A program made the position numbers and the translations under genes. A stretch of 64,000 nt of DNA from Halalkaliarchaeum desulfuricum (GTDB lineage: Archaea > Halobacteriota > Halobacteria > Halobacteriales > Haloferacaceae). Under the pieces are notes generated by a model that had not been told where the DNA came from, did not search any database, and was given only the letters and a program-made list of their open reading frames with translations. Shown here one piece after another: positions 41,980 through 51,078 of the stretch (the stretch's first letter is position 1; every line of letters starts with the position of its first letter). The DNA lies in assembly GCF_002952775.1 (NCBI RefSeq), contig NZ_CP025066.1:2666001-2730000 (forward strand). The letters are read 5' to 3'.

Positions 41980-42888
41980 ATGTCGGAGGCAACGGATCTC
42001 GAGGAGCTGGAGCACGGAACGGAACTCATCAAGCGCGGGTTTGCCCGCATGCAGAAGGGCGGCGTGATCATGGACGTGGTAAACCGCGAGCAGGCTCGCA
42101 TCGCCGAGGACGCCGGCGCGGTCGCGGTGATGGCCCTCGAGGCGGTGCCCGCCGACATCCGCAAGCGCGGCGGTGTCGCCCGGATGCCCGATCCCCAAAA
42201 CGTCATCGAGATCATCGACGAGGTTTCCATCCCGGTGATGGGCAAATCCCGCATCGGCCACCGCAAGGAGGCCGAAATCCTCCAGGCGCTCGGCGTCGAC
42301 ATGGTCGACGAATCGGAAGTGCTCACCCCCGCCGACGAGGCCTACCACATCGACAAACGCGCGTTTACCGCCCCGTTCGTCTGTGGCGCGCGCGACCTCC
42401 CCGAGGCGCTGCGCCGGATCAACGAGGGCGCTGCCATGATCCGGACGAAAGGCGAAGCCGGCACCGGCGACGTCAACCAGGCGGTCACACACCAGCGCAC
42501 CATCCAGGAACAGATCCGCACGCTTTCGGGACTCCAGCACGAGGAGCGCGACGCCTGGGCGCGCGAACACGGTGCCCCCCGCGAGCTGGTGCACGAGACG
42601 GCCGAGATGGGCCGACTCCCGGTGGTCAACTTCGCCGCCGGCGGGATCGCCACCCCCGCCGACGCCGCCCTGATGATGCATCACGGCTGTGACGGCATCT
42701 TCGTCGGCTCGGGCATCTTCGGTGCCGAACGCCCCGAACAAATGGGGAACGCGATCGTCGAAGCTGTCACCAACTGGGACGACCCCGACACGCTGGCGGA
42801 CATCGCCACCGACGCCGGCAGCGGCATGCGCGGGGAATCCACCGCCGACATGCCCGAGGAAGAACGCCTCCAGAGTCGCGGTGTCTGA
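41980..42888 (+). CDS. pdxS: Pyridoxal 5'-phosphate synthase lyase subunit
   Basis: A 302-residue PdxS that builds PLP from ribose 5-phosphate, glyceraldehyde 3-phosphate and ammonia. Motifs include [17 protein letters not shown] (catalytic Lys region), [36 protein letters not shown] and [31 protein letters not shown]. Length is normal. The glutaminase partner PdxT is not in view. TATA-like CGTTAAGTG lies about 28 nt upstream of the ATG. Confidence 0.97.
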   Translation: MSEATDLEELEHGTELIKRGFARMQKGGVIMDVVNREQARIAEDAGAVAVMALEAVPADIRKRGGVARMPDPQNVIEIIDEVSIPVMGKSRIGHRKEAEILQALGVDMVDESEVLTPADEAYHIDKRAFTAPFVCGARDLPEALRRINEGAAMIRTKGEAGTGDVNQAVTHQRTIQEQIRTLSGLQHEERDAWAREHGAPRELVHETAEMGRLPVVNFAAGGIATPADAALMMHHGCDGIFVGSGIFGAERPEQMGNAIVEAVTNWDDPDTLADIATDAGSGMRGESTADMPEEERLQSRGV

Positions 42889-42907
42889 AGGAAAGAGACA
42901 CCGCCGG

Positions 42908-43789
42908 TCAGCGGTCCAGTACCGTCGCTCCGGGGCCGATCTCCGTCTGATACGCCCGCGCATCCACCCCTTCTTCGAGAAAGGCGTCCACCATCGCCGC
43001 GGCGACGGATCGCCGATCGGACGTCCGACAGCAGGCGAGGATAGCGGGACCGGCGCCGCTTACGGTGACGCCGGTCGCACCCGCTTCGAGGGCGGCGTCT
43101 CTGACGTCGGCGTAGCCGGTGATGAGTTCGGCTCGCGCCGGAGTCACCACGGTATCGATCATTCCGTTGCCGACGAGTTCCGGATCGGACCGGCACATCC
43201 CGAGGGTGAGCGTCGACGCCCGCCCGACGGTGTCCACGAGCGATTCGATGTCGACCGTCTCGGGAACCACGCGCCTGGCGTCGCGGGTCGACACCGCGAC
43301 GTCGGGGAGACACGCCACCAGCGGAATCGACGCGTCTACCGACCGGATCCCGTCGGTCGAGGAGACGGTGAATCCGCCGAGCAGTGACGGGGCGACGTTG
43401 TCCGTGTGGGCCGTGCCGGAGACGACCGCCTCGCCCTCGGCGGCGATCGGCACCAGTTCCTCCCGGCTGTTTCCGCGATCGTACAGCCGGTCGAGCGCGA
43501 GCGCCGCGCCGGCGGCCGACGCCGCCGAGGACCCCAGCCCGGACGCCGGACGGACCCCCTTGTCGATGCGGATGTGTGCCGGCGCGTCCAGCGCGTCCGC
43601 GACGGCGCCGACGACGTTCGACTCCGGATCCTCGGGGATGTATTGGGCCCCCGTGCCGGTCACCTCTATTGTCGTCTCCTCGGCGCGTTCGACCGCCACG
43701 ACGTCGGCCGGATGGGACAGCGCCACCCCGAAGACGTCGAAGCCGCTCCCGAGGTTCGCGCTCGTCGCCGGGGCCCGGACCGCGATCAT
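42908..43789 (-). CDS. thrB: Homoserine kinase
   Basis: A 293-residue GHMP kinase phosphorylating homoserine for threonine synthesis. The N-terminal substrate region is RAPATSANLGSGFDVFGVAL, the ATP loop GVRPASGLGSSAASAAGAAL and the C-terminal GHMP motif GVTVSGAGPAILACC. The ATG at 43787-43789 (MIAVRAPATSANLG) is preferred over a GTG 15 nt upstream. It is convergent with pdxS (19 bp apart). Confidence 0.94.
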   Translation of the reverse strand: MIAVRAPATSANLGSGFDVFGVALSHPADVVAVERAEETTIEVTGTGAQYIPEDPESNVVGAVADALDAPAHIRIDKGVRPASGLGSSAASAAGAALALDRLYDRGNSREELVPIAAEGEAVVSGTAHTDNVAPSLLGGFTVSSTDGIRSVDASIPLVACLPDVAVSTRDARRVVPETVDIESLVDTVGRASTLTLGMCRSDPELVGNGMIDTVVTPARAELITGYADVRDAALEAGATGVTVSGAGPAILACCRTSDRRSVAAAMVDAFLEEGVDARAYQTEIGPGATVLDR

Positions 43790-43868
43790 AGCAATCCGTT
43801 CCACAACGCCGGGGAAAAATGTAGCGAACGACTCAATTGACGACCACGTCTGCGGGCAGTCGGGGGTA

Positions 43869-44120
43869 TCAGTCTTCCGCGGTGTACCACAGCACCGGCC
43901 CCACGAGCAACAGGATCAGTCCGAAGAACATGTACCACAGCGGCACCAGGCTCTGTGGCGTCAACGCGAATATCAGTCCGAACGCCGTCACGTTCAACGC
44001 GAGCACTTTCCGTGAACCCAGGGGCAGACTCCCGAGGATCGCCAGTCCGAACACCAGAAGAAGGATCTGCCCGATGTGGTACTCCAGCAGAATGCTGTCC
44101 ACGAACTGCAGGGGAATCAT
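43869..44120 (-). CDS. Small membrane protein, unknown function
   Basis: An 83-residue protein with a hydrophobic segment at about residues 18-35 (IGQILLLVFGLAILGSL) and two more in the remainder (VLALNVTAFGLIFAL and WYMFFGLILLLVGPVLWY), ending in AED. The strong membrane character and good codon use support a real gene. No family is recognised. It sits between thrB and a zinc-ribbon membrane protein on the same strand. Confidence 0.7.
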   Translation of the reverse strand: MIPLQFVDSILLEYHIGQILLLVFGLAILGSLPLGSRKVLALNVTAFGLIFALTPQSLVPLWYMFFGLILLLVGPVLWYTAED

Positions 44121-44212
44121 TACGCACGTATCAGCATACCGTCCCCATTAACGTTCCGCTCCCGGACGAAACGACCGAGGCAGAGACTCGGACCGGCCGA
44201 GTTTTGCGCACG

Positions 44213-45061
44213 TCACTGTGTGGGCTGGCTGGCCTCGGCAACGCCCGGCGGGACGTCGGCTTCGAACAGTCGATCACCACACCCATCGCAGGTCGCCGCG
44301 ACGACATCGTAGCTCCGGCAGCAGGATTCGACGACCCGCTGATCGAGCGAGACGGCGCCGTCACACCGCGGACAGGTGTCCAGGAACAGCCGGAGGCCGC
44401 CGAGCAACTCGCCCCGGTGTGCGACCGGAACCGCGTTCCAGCCATCCCACCGCCGGGCGAACACGTCGGCGCCAGCCATGTCGGCGACGAACGCGGATCT
44501 GGACTCCCAGCGGCCGATACGTTCGTTCCCCAGGTGGGCGACGAACGCGAGCCCGCGCCACTCGAAGCCGAGTTCCCGCCCCTCGAGATCGTCCTCGTCG
44601 ATCTCCAGGAACGCGGCGAGCAGCGCCTCGTCGGTGTCGGCGTCGGCGTACAGTCGGGCCCGGGATATCCACGCCGCGGCGAACTCGGATTCGAGGACGA
44701 AATCCATCGTTTCGGGGTCTTCGACGAGCACTCCTGCCGAGAGCAGCGTCCCCCCGATGTCGATCGAACTGCCGAACGTCTCCGGTGTTGTCGTCTCCTT
44801 GCCGAACCACCGGAGCACGCGAACCGGAAGGAACTGCTTCGTCAACGCTGGCGTCCCGGGAACGAGGTAGCCGCGCAGATAGATCGCTCCGACGGAGACG
44901 ACAGCTACCGCCACGCCCAGCGCCGGCTGGATTACGGCAGCAATGAGAGCCAACACCGCGGCAATCGCGAGGTTGACTATCGTACACGGAAGACATCTGT
45001 TTTCGCCGGTGTACTCCGGTTTCGATAGTCGAGCCACTGTCCGGGAACTGAAATCGGCCAT
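44213..45061 (-). CDS. Membrane-anchored protein with C-terminal zinc ribbon, unknown function
   Basis: A 282-residue protein. The ATG at 45059-45061 gives MADFSSRTVARLSKPEYTGENRCLPCTIVN with an N-terminal CLPC pair, followed by two hydrophobic helices (VNLAIAAVLALIAAVIQPALGVAVAVVSVGAIYL). The cytosolic body ends in a zinc-ribbon-like pair (CPRCDGA and CDGCGD) that also includes a CC dipeptide. The C-terminal Cys pairs probably bind zinc. No characterised family is recognised. Confidence 0.75.
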   Translation of the reverse strand: MADFSSRTVARLSKPEYTGENRCLPCTIVNLAIAAVLALIAAVIQPALGVAVAVVSVGAIYLRGYLVPGTPALTKQFLPVRVLRWFGKETTTPETFGSSIDIGGTLLSAGVLVEDPETMDFVLESEFAAAWISRARLYADADTDEALLAAFLEIDEDDLEGRELGFEWRGLAFVAHLGNERIGRWESRSAFVADMAGADVFARRWDGWNAVPVAHRGELLGGLRLFLDTCPRCDGAVSLDQRVVESCCRSYDVVAATCDGCGDRLFEADVPPGVAEASQPTQ

Positions 45062-45131
45062 ACCTATCGATGGTCGTCTCACCGGGTAGTTATGACGACC
45101 GTACCGACCGGCAGGATCACCGTACCACCGG

Positions 45132-45263
45132 TCAGAAGAGCGCGAAAATGCCGTACGGAACGAGGAACAGCACGACGAAGATAGCCACGAGGATGATGGC
45201 GTAACTCACTATCATCGCGCCGGCCGTCTGCCATGCGTCGTGTTCGAACTGGGAGAGTTCCAT
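45132..45263 (-). CDS. 43-residue single-helix membrane microprotein
   Basis: This minus-strand ORF is too short for normal gene callers. It encodes MELSQFEHDAWQTAGAMIVS followed by one strongly hydrophobic helix (YAIILVAIFVVLFLVPYGIF) and ALF. A soluble acidic N-terminus of about 15 residues plus one helix is the architecture of small respiratory or transporter accessory subunits. It lies 70 bp upstream of the zinc-ribbon membrane protein on the same strand. Confidence 0.65.
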   Translation of the reverse strand: MELSQFEHDAWQTAGAMIVSYAIILVAIFVVLFLVPYGIFALF

Positions 45264-45347
45264 ATCTAACGGTTCGGGGGGTGTCCTATAATAGTGTCGT
45301 CGGACGGCGGCGGTTCGGTGTGCCTGTGTTGCCGCAACCGTCCCGAC

Positions 45348-46631
45348 TCACCTGCCGAATCCCGATTCACTCTCGGTGATCTGCCCGGCGACCCGGGCGG
45401 CGTGCCGGAGCCGCCCCGGGATCCCCGGTCGCTCGGTGAACGCCGTACAGAAGTGGATCCCATCCGGCGGAGTCAACTCGTCGAGCGCTTTCCAGGACCG
45501 GTCGTACGCAGGCATTCCTGGCTCTATCAGGTGAACGTCGATCGGTGTCGCCGGCGAACCGGTGAGCGTCTCGAACTCCCGGGCGATTTCCTCCCCGAGC
45601 GTCTCTTCTGACACCTCGAGCATCTCGGGATAGCTGCCCGGATCGACATAGCAGGTGAACAGCCCGTCCCGATGAAGAAAACTCGAGTTCCAGGTCGTGC
45701 CGCTGATCTTGGATGACTCGTACCACGGCACGAGCGTTCCGATCCCGGGACGATCGAACGCCGACTCCAGATACACCATCGCGATCGGGTTGTAGTTGAA
45801 CCGCTCCAGCGTCTCGGCGGTCCCATCGTCAACTCCCGACAGCAACTCGGCGGCAGAATCCGCCTGCGTCGTGATGACCACCTCGTCGACCGAGGTGACT
45901 CCCCCCGCGGTTGCGATTTCGAATCCGTCGCCGTCGCGGCGGATCTCCGTCACTGGCGTTTCGAGCCGAATCGAGTCGGCGTTCGCCTCGTATAACGCGT
46001 CCGAAAGCGTACCGAGGCCGTCCTCGAACGTACAGATCTCGGGAACCTCCCGTCCGCCGATCAGTTTTCGAATCAGCCACAGCAGAATACTCCCGTCGAT
46101 GCCGGCCCCCCGAAGCGCTTTCCCGAGGGAGTACTCCATCAGCATCTCGTCGGGATCGGTCCCGTAGAGTCCGCTGTACAGCGGCCCGAGGTATCGACGA
46201 GCGGCCTGCCGCCCGAACTTCCGCGTGAGGAACTCCTCGACGGTTTCGCCGTCCCGTGGCGGTTCGGTGAACGGCTCCTTCAGGATCCGGACCTTCCCCC
46301 CGATCGAGAGGAGATCGGTGGTGAACGCCTCCCGAACGGAAAGCGGGACGACCTTCAGCTCCCCGTCGAGGTAGACGTACATCGGCTGGTCGTCGTCGCC
46401 GATCCGGAGTTCCTCGCGCAGCCCCAGTTCGTCGATCAGCCCCGACATCTGTTCTGTGAGACGAAGCCGCTGGGGGCCGAGTTCGAGCACGTGTCCGTCG
46501 ACCTGTCGGCTCCGCATGATACCTCCCGGCTCTTTGCGCGCCTCGAACCCGACAACGTCGACGCCGCGGTTCGAAAGCTCGCGTACCACCGCGAGCCCGG
46601 AGACGCCCGCACCGACGACGCCGACGGTCAT
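45348..46631 (-). CDS. Protoporphyrinogen/coproporphyrinogen oxidase-like flavoprotein
   Basis: A 427-residue FAD protein with GVVGAGVSGLAVVRELSNRGVDVVGFEAR at the N-terminus, GGIMRS and ELGPQRLRLT, characteristic of the HemY/HemG-type protoporphyrinogen oxidase family. The middle segment FLTRKFGRQAARRYLGPLYSGLYGTDPDEM is also typical. Archaeal heme synthesis goes through siroheme (Ahb route), so the true substrate may differ. The ATG at 46629-46631 (MTVGVVGAG) is preferred over an upstream start. It is followed upstream on the same strand by a radical SAM gene. Confidence 0.85.
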   Translation of the reverse strand: MTVGVVGAGVSGLAVVRELSNRGVDVVGFEARKEPGGIMRSRQVDGHVLELGPQRLRLTEQMSGLIDELGLREELRIGDDDQPMYVYLDGELKVVPLSVREAFTTDLLSIGGKVRILKEPFTEPPRDGETVEEFLTRKFGRQAARRYLGPLYSGLYGTDPDEMLMEYSLGKALRGAGIDGSILLWLIRKLIGGREVPEICTFEDGLGTLSDALYEANADSIRLETPVTEIRRDGDGFEIATAGGVTSVDEVVITTQADSAAELLSGVDDGTAETLERFNYNPIAMVYLESAFDRPGIGTLVPWYESSKISGTTWNSSFLHRDGLFTCYVDPGSYPEMLEVSEETLGEEIAREFETLTGSPATPIDVHLIEPGMPAYDRSWKALDELTPPDGIHFCTAFTERPGIPGRLRHAARVAGQITESESGFGR

Positions 46632-46794
46632 CGGCTCCCCCCGAACGCGGTGTGTGACCACAGTGAGACTCCTGTCGAAACCATCTATCGCGAACCTACC
46701 GGCGTCGTACCAATAACCGCTTCGGCAAACGCTGAACAGTTTTTTGAGTGGCGACCGGCGGCGAGCCCCGTGCGACTGTGTGAGAACCCGATCG

Positions 46795-47952
46795 TCAGTC
46801 GTCGGCGACGGCCCACGGACACAGCGGATCGCTCCCGAGCGGGTCTCCGGTGGCGGCGTACGCCCGGGACCGGGAGCCGCCGCACTCCTCGGTGACGGGA
46901 CAGTCGCCGCACGGACCGTTGAACGAGTTGCGATCCCGGAGCTGTTGCAGGGTCGGCGATTCCTGGTAGATCTCCGGAAGCGGGGTGTTCTGTACGTTTC
47001 CAGCCGACAACGGCATGAATCCGGATGGGTACACCTCGCCGGTGTGGCTCACGAACACGAACCCGTTGCCGGCGCCGGTAGAGCCCACCGGACCGCCACG
47101 GACGCCGTCTCGCTCCTGTAACTCGCGGGCGACTCGGCGGTAGAACGGCGCTTCGACGGTGATGAGACGGAAGGGGGCGTCCTGTCCACGGCGGTAGAGC
47201 CACTCCATGACCTCCCGGGCGCGCTCCGGGGACAGTTGTTCGAGTTCCTCCCCACGCCCGACGGGAATCAGGAAGAACACCTCCCACATCGCGGCGTCGT
47301 ACTTCTCGACGAGATCCGCGATTTCCGGGAGGTCCTCTACTGTCGAGGCGGTGACGGTAGTGTTGAACTGGATCGAAACACCCAGATCGCGGGCGTGTTC
47401 TGCCGCCCGGATCGCCGTCTCGAAGGTTCCCTCCTCCCCTCTGAACGCGTCGTGGCTCTCTGCGGTCGCCCCGTCGAGGCTCAGCGCCATGCGTCCGATC
47501 CCGATGTCGGCGAACCGCTCTATGGTCTCCCGATCCAGAAGCGACGTCGTCGCCGGAGTTATCGACGGGGTCACGCCGGCTTCGACCGCGCCCTCGAGAA
47601 GTTCGAAGATGTCGGGGCGTTTGAGCGGGTCACCGCCGGACAGAACCATGAACGGTTGCGGAGAGAACTCCGCGACCTGTTCGAACAGTTCGATCCCCTC
47701 CGCTGTGGACAGTTCGTTCTGGTCCCTGTCCGTGTTCGCCTCCGCACGACAGTGGTCACAGGTGAGATCACACGCCTGGGACACCTCCCAGGTAACAACG
47801 AGTGGTGACTCACTGTAATCGCGGGCGCCGGGATGGCCGTCGGAGTCGGACGACCTGTTTGAATGTGGGTGATCGCTCGAGCCGGAACCCTCCGACTGGT
47901 TCGCGTGGGGATGGCTACTTGAATTTGCGTTTCGTCCGTGGTGAGCGGTCAT
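46795..47952 (-). CDS. Radical SAM/SPASM protein with His-Ser-rich N-terminal extension
   Basis: A 385-residue radical SAM enzyme. The [4Fe-4S] motif is C61-x3-C65-x2-C68 (CDLTCDHC), with the SAM-binding GGDPL region (VLSGGDPLKRPDIFELL). The C-terminal SPASM-like cluster site is GPCGDCPVTEECGG...DPLC. The first 45 residues (MTAHHGRNANSSSHPHANQS...) are rich in His, Ser and Asn and probably disordered or metal-binding. The family (AhbC/AhbD, PqqE-like) works in heme or peptide maturation; pairing with a PPOX-like flavoprotein on the same strand suggests tetrapyrrole chemistry, though this is inferred. The ATG at 47952 is preferred to GTG 47973. Confidence 0.82.
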   Translation of the reverse strand: MTAHHGRNANSSSHPHANQSEGSGSSDHPHSNRSSDSDGHPGARDYSESPLVVTWEVSQACDLTCDHCRAEANTDRDQNELSTAEGIELFEQVAEFSPQPFMVLSGGDPLKRPDIFELLEGAVEAGVTPSITPATTSLLDRETIERFADIGIGRMALSLDGATAESHDAFRGEEGTFETAIRAAEHARDLGVSIQFNTTVTASTVEDLPEIADLVEKYDAAMWEVFFLIPVGRGEELEQLSPERAREVMEWLYRRGQDAPFRLITVEAPFYRRVARELQERDGVRGGPVGSTGAGNGFVFVSHTGEVYPSGFMPLSAGNVQNTPLPEIYQESPTLQQLRDRNSFNGPCGDCPVTEECGGSRSRAYAATGDPLGSDPLCPWAVADD

Positions 47953-48006
47953 TGTTCGAGAATACGGTTCCACGGGAAAGTGAATAACCCCTTATTTACC
48001 GGATAT

Positions 48007-48519
48007 TTAAGTACTGCCGGCTCTGGAGGCGGCTCGGCGCGCCAACAACCCGCCCGCGAAGATGGCGAAAAAGCCGAGCAGAAATGCGGCAGGCTGGACG
48101 ACGAGTCGTTGCAGCAAAACGACGGTTCCGTCGGATTCGATCGTTCGGGTCCACAGTTCGTACGTTTCCCCCTCGCGTTCGATCAGATAGAACCCGTTCT
48201 CCGGCGACGGGTTCTCGGGGTACGCGAACCGCTCGATTCGGTCGTCCGGATCGGTGACGGAAACCTCCCGGCTCTCGCGGGCGGCGTCGAACAGCTCCCG
48301 GGCGTCGGGTGGGAGCTGTTCGTATGCGATCGGATCCGTTCCGTAATCGGGAGTCGAGGCGTCGGCCGGCTGAACCGTGTGGACGTACTCTGTGCTCGGC
48401 TGTCCGACCGAGACGGGTAGATAAAACGGGTTCGCCATGAGGCCCACACCGACGACGAGGCAAACGACCGCCAATAACGCGTCGCGCCCGCGGGTCGACC
48501 CCTCGTCGGATCGTGCCAT
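48007..48519 (-). CDS. Two-helix membrane protein, unknown function
   Basis: A 170-residue protein with a hydrophobic segment near the N-terminus (DALLAVVCLVVGVGLMANPFYL) and a second at the C-terminus (FLLGFFAIFAGGLLARRAASR). Between them is an acidic extracellular-looking domain (QPSTEYVHTVQPADAS...YPENPSPENGFYLI). It lacks cysteines in the loop and no family is recognised. It is 54 bp upstream of the radical SAM gene on the same strand and divergent from a quinone oxidoreductase. Confidence 0.65.
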   Translation of the reverse strand: MARSDEGSTRGRDALLAVVCLVVGVGLMANPFYLPVSVGQPSTEYVHTVQPADASTPDYGTDPIAYEQLPPDARELFDAARESREVSVTDPDDRIERFAYPENPSPENGFYLIEREGETYELWTRTIESDGTVVLLQRLVVQPAAFLLGFFAIFAGGLLARRAASRAGST

Positions 48520-48664
48520 AACTGGAGTAGAACCCGGGGACAAATGGCTCTTGGCTTGTCCACCGGCTGGTCGAACGACGGCGTCTGAAAGCGGTGTTCG
48601 GGCGATACGTCGGATACAGGATTTCGGGGGCGGGTTTATGGTACTCCGTGTCGATTCGTTTCTC

Positions 48665-49630
48665 ATGCGCGCAGTTCGCTTTCACGAACACGGTGGACCG
48701 GACGTACTGCAAGTAGACGACGTCGAGCGCCCGGAGGCGACGGGTCACAGCGTCGTAATCGAAGTGGCGGGAGCCGGCGTGAATCCCGTCGACACCTACT
48801 TCAGAGAAGGATCGTACGAACCGTTCACGCTGCCGATGATTCCCGGAGTCGATGTCGCGGGGACGGTCGCGGAGACATCCGAATACGTGGACTCCGTCGA
48901 GGTGGGGGACCCGGTGGTTGCGACGGGCCTCGGGAACGATCGGTACGGTGGGTACGCCGAGTACGTCGCGGTTCCGGAAAGTCGGCTCGCGGTGTTGCCC
49001 GAAAGCGCGGATCTCGTGGCGGCCGGCGGGATGGGCGTGGCCGGCGTCACGGCCTGGCGAGCCTTGATCGACCACGCCGGGCTCGAACCGGGCGAGTCGT
49101 GCCTGATTCACGGCGGCTCCGGCGGCGTCGGCCACGCGGCAGTGCAGATCGCCGCCGCGGCTGGCGCCCACGTCGTGGCCACGGCCGCATCCGAGTATCA
49201 CGATCGAGTCGCCGCGCTCGGGGCGGACGTCGTCCTCGATTACGATCGCGACGACCTCGCCGACGCGGTCGTGGGGGCGGCGGTCGGGGACGGCGTCGAC
49301 GTCATCCTCGATCATCGGCTGGACGACTACCTCCAGTTCGACGCCGAGGTCGCCGCAACGGGCGCCAGGCTGGTCGGCATCGGCGAGAACGACCCGTCGG
49401 TCGGCTTCTCGCAGTCGTCCGCCGCACGGGGCAAGGATCTGCAGGCGACGTTCATGAGCATGTTCAACACGCCCCGGCTCGCGGATCCGCTCTCGCGGCT
49501 GACGACGCTCGTCGGCGCCGGGGACTTGGAAACGTCGGTCGCCCGGACGTACGACCTCGAGGACGCAGCAGAGGCGCAACGAGCGGTGATGGAAGATTCG
49601 TTCCTCGGCAAAATCGTGTTGATCCCGTGA
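48665..49630 (+). CDS. Zinc-independent quinone oxidoreductase (MDR superfamily)
   Basis: A 321-residue medium-chain dehydrogenase/reductase lacking the catalytic and structural zinc cysteines, i.e. of the NADPH:quinone reductase type. It has GPDVLQVDDVERP, VNPVDTYFREG, PGVDVAGTV, the Rossmann motif LIHGGSGGVGHAAVQIAAAAGAHVVATAAS and a long NADPH domain. The ATG at 48665 (MRAVRFHEHGG) is 28 nt after TATA-like GGTTTATGG. Precise quinone or enone substrate unknown. Confidence 0.9.
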   Translation: MRAVRFHEHGGPDVLQVDDVERPEATGHSVVIEVAGAGVNPVDTYFREGSYEPFTLPMIPGVDVAGTVAETSEYVDSVEVGDPVVATGLGNDRYGGYAEYVAVPESRLAVLPESADLVAAGGMGVAGVTAWRALIDHAGLEPGESCLIHGGSGGVGHAAVQIAAAAGAHVVATAASEYHDRVAALGADVVLDYDRDDLADAVVGAAVGDGVDVILDHRLDDYLQFDAEVAATGARLVGIGENDPSVGFSQSSAARGKDLQATFMSMFNTPRLADPLSRLTTLVGAGDLETSVARTYDLEDAAEAQRAVMEDSFLGKIVLIP

Positions 49631-49718
49631 GCGTTACTGGCTGACTGATCGCTGATACGTACGTTTCGGGACCGCCACGAGCGGTGACCTTTTGATTCTC
49701 CCCGACGAGCGCCCCACA

Positions 49719-51044
49719 ATGTCGAAGGGCTGGCTGTACGCCTGGGGACTCGGTTCGATTGCGCTGGGGGGCGCGTCGTTGATCGTCCCGCTGTACATCG
49801 TCGCCCTCGGTGGGACGGCGTTCACGCTGGGGATTCTCGCGGCGGTCGCCGCGTTTGTCGGCGTTCCGGCAGCACTCGTCTTCGGACGGCTCGCCGACAG
49901 AACCGGAAAGCGTCGGCTGTTCGTGCTCGGCGCACTGGGGCTGGTGACGGCGATGCTTCTGCTCATGCCGACGGTCGGGTCGATCGCCGTGGTCGTGGCG
50001 GCAAACGGGGTAATCTGGTTCGCCTTTGCGGCGGCGACCCCCGTTTTGACGCTGTTTGCGGTGGCCGACGCTCCCCCCGCCTCCTGGAGCACCCGGATTG
50101 CGACCTTGAACAAGTACCAGGGTATCGGATGGGCGTTCGGACTCCTTTTGGGCGCCGTGTGGACGGGGACGGCCGAACGGCTCCTCTCTCCGGGGTGGGT
50201 GTTCGACGGCTTCTTTCTGCTCACGGGGCTTTGCGCCGGGATCGGGCTGATCGTCGGCGCGCGAACGTTCCCGGCCGACCCCGGCACTCGACGGGAGACG
50301 GGGGAAGGCCGAACGGAGGACGACCCGAGAATCACGGGTGCCCGAGTACGGCGGGCGCTTCGGCGATCGAACCGGTACAGCGTACGGACAGTGACGTTCC
50401 CGTTCACCCCGATGCGAACCGACTTCCGAGGACTCCGGTTCGATCGTCTCGTAGAGCGCTTCACGACCGAGCTCGCGCTGTACTTCAGCGCGGTGTTCGT
50501 CTTCTTCGCCGGTTTCTCCGGCTTCTTTGCCCCGCTTCCGGCGTTTCTCGCCGACACCGGCTTCACGTCCGGCGAGATTTTCGTCCTGTATCTCGTCTCA
50601 GGTGTCGGTTCGGCGCTCGCATTCGGAACTGCCGGCCGGCTCGCCGCCCGGTTCGATGCCGGGGCGTTACAGGCGACTGGTCTCGTCGTCCGCGGGGCCG
50701 CGATTCCGGCCGTCGCGCTCGTCGGGCTGGCGTTCGGTGCGTCGCCGGTGAGTCTGGGGACGACTGCCGCCGTGTTCGCCGTGATCGGGCTCACCTGGGC
50801 GGTCATCGCCGTCACCGGAGGGACGCTTGTCACACGACTCGCTCCGATGACGGTCCGGGGTGAGGCGCTGGGCGTGTACGCCGCCCTCGGGGCGCTCGCC
50901 GGTGGGTTCGGCAGCATCGTCGGCGGCTATCTCGCCGCGATCGACTACCTCCTCGCGTTCGGGATCGCGGGTGTGCTCGTGGTCCTCGGGGCGGTGATCG
51001 TGCTCGCGATTCGCCGACGGGCGGGCTATCTGACCCCGCGGTGA
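49719..51044 (+). CDS. Major facilitator superfamily transporter
   Basis: A 441-residue membrane protein with a repeated 6+6 helix pattern and the MFS loop motif VFGRLADRTGKRRLFVLGAL between helices 2 and 3 (G-x3-D-R-x-G-R-R type). A long charged central loop (TRRETGEGRTEDDPRITGARVRR...) separates the halves. It has no recognised substrate motif. The ATG at 49719 is chosen over TTG 49692 because it gives a short cytoplasmic start (MSKGWLYAWGLG). It is co-directional with the quinone oxidoreductase, 88 bp apart. Confidence 0.88.
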   Translation: MSKGWLYAWGLGSIALGGASLIVPLYIVALGGTAFTLGILAAVAAFVGVPAALVFGRLADRTGKRRLFVLGALGLVTAMLLLMPTVGSIAVVVAANGVIWFAFAAATPVLTLFAVADAPPASWSTRIATLNKYQGIGWAFGLLLGAVWTGTAERLLSPGWVFDGFFLLTGLCAGIGLIVGARTFPADPGTRRETGEGRTEDDPRITGARVRRALRRSNRYSVRTVTFPFTPMRTDFRGLRFDRLVERFTTELALYFSAVFVFFAGFSGFFAPLPAFLADTGFTSGEIFVLYLVSGVGSALAFGTAGRLAARFDAGALQATGLVVRGAAIPAVALVGLAFGASPVSLGTTAAVFAVIGLTWAVIAVTGGTLVTRLAPMTVRGEALGVYAALGALAGGFGSIVGGYLAAIDYLLAFGIAGVLVVLGAVIVLAIRRRAGYLTPR

Positions 51045-51078
51045 ACGTCCCGCATGACTCGCAGTCGATTTACAGGGA

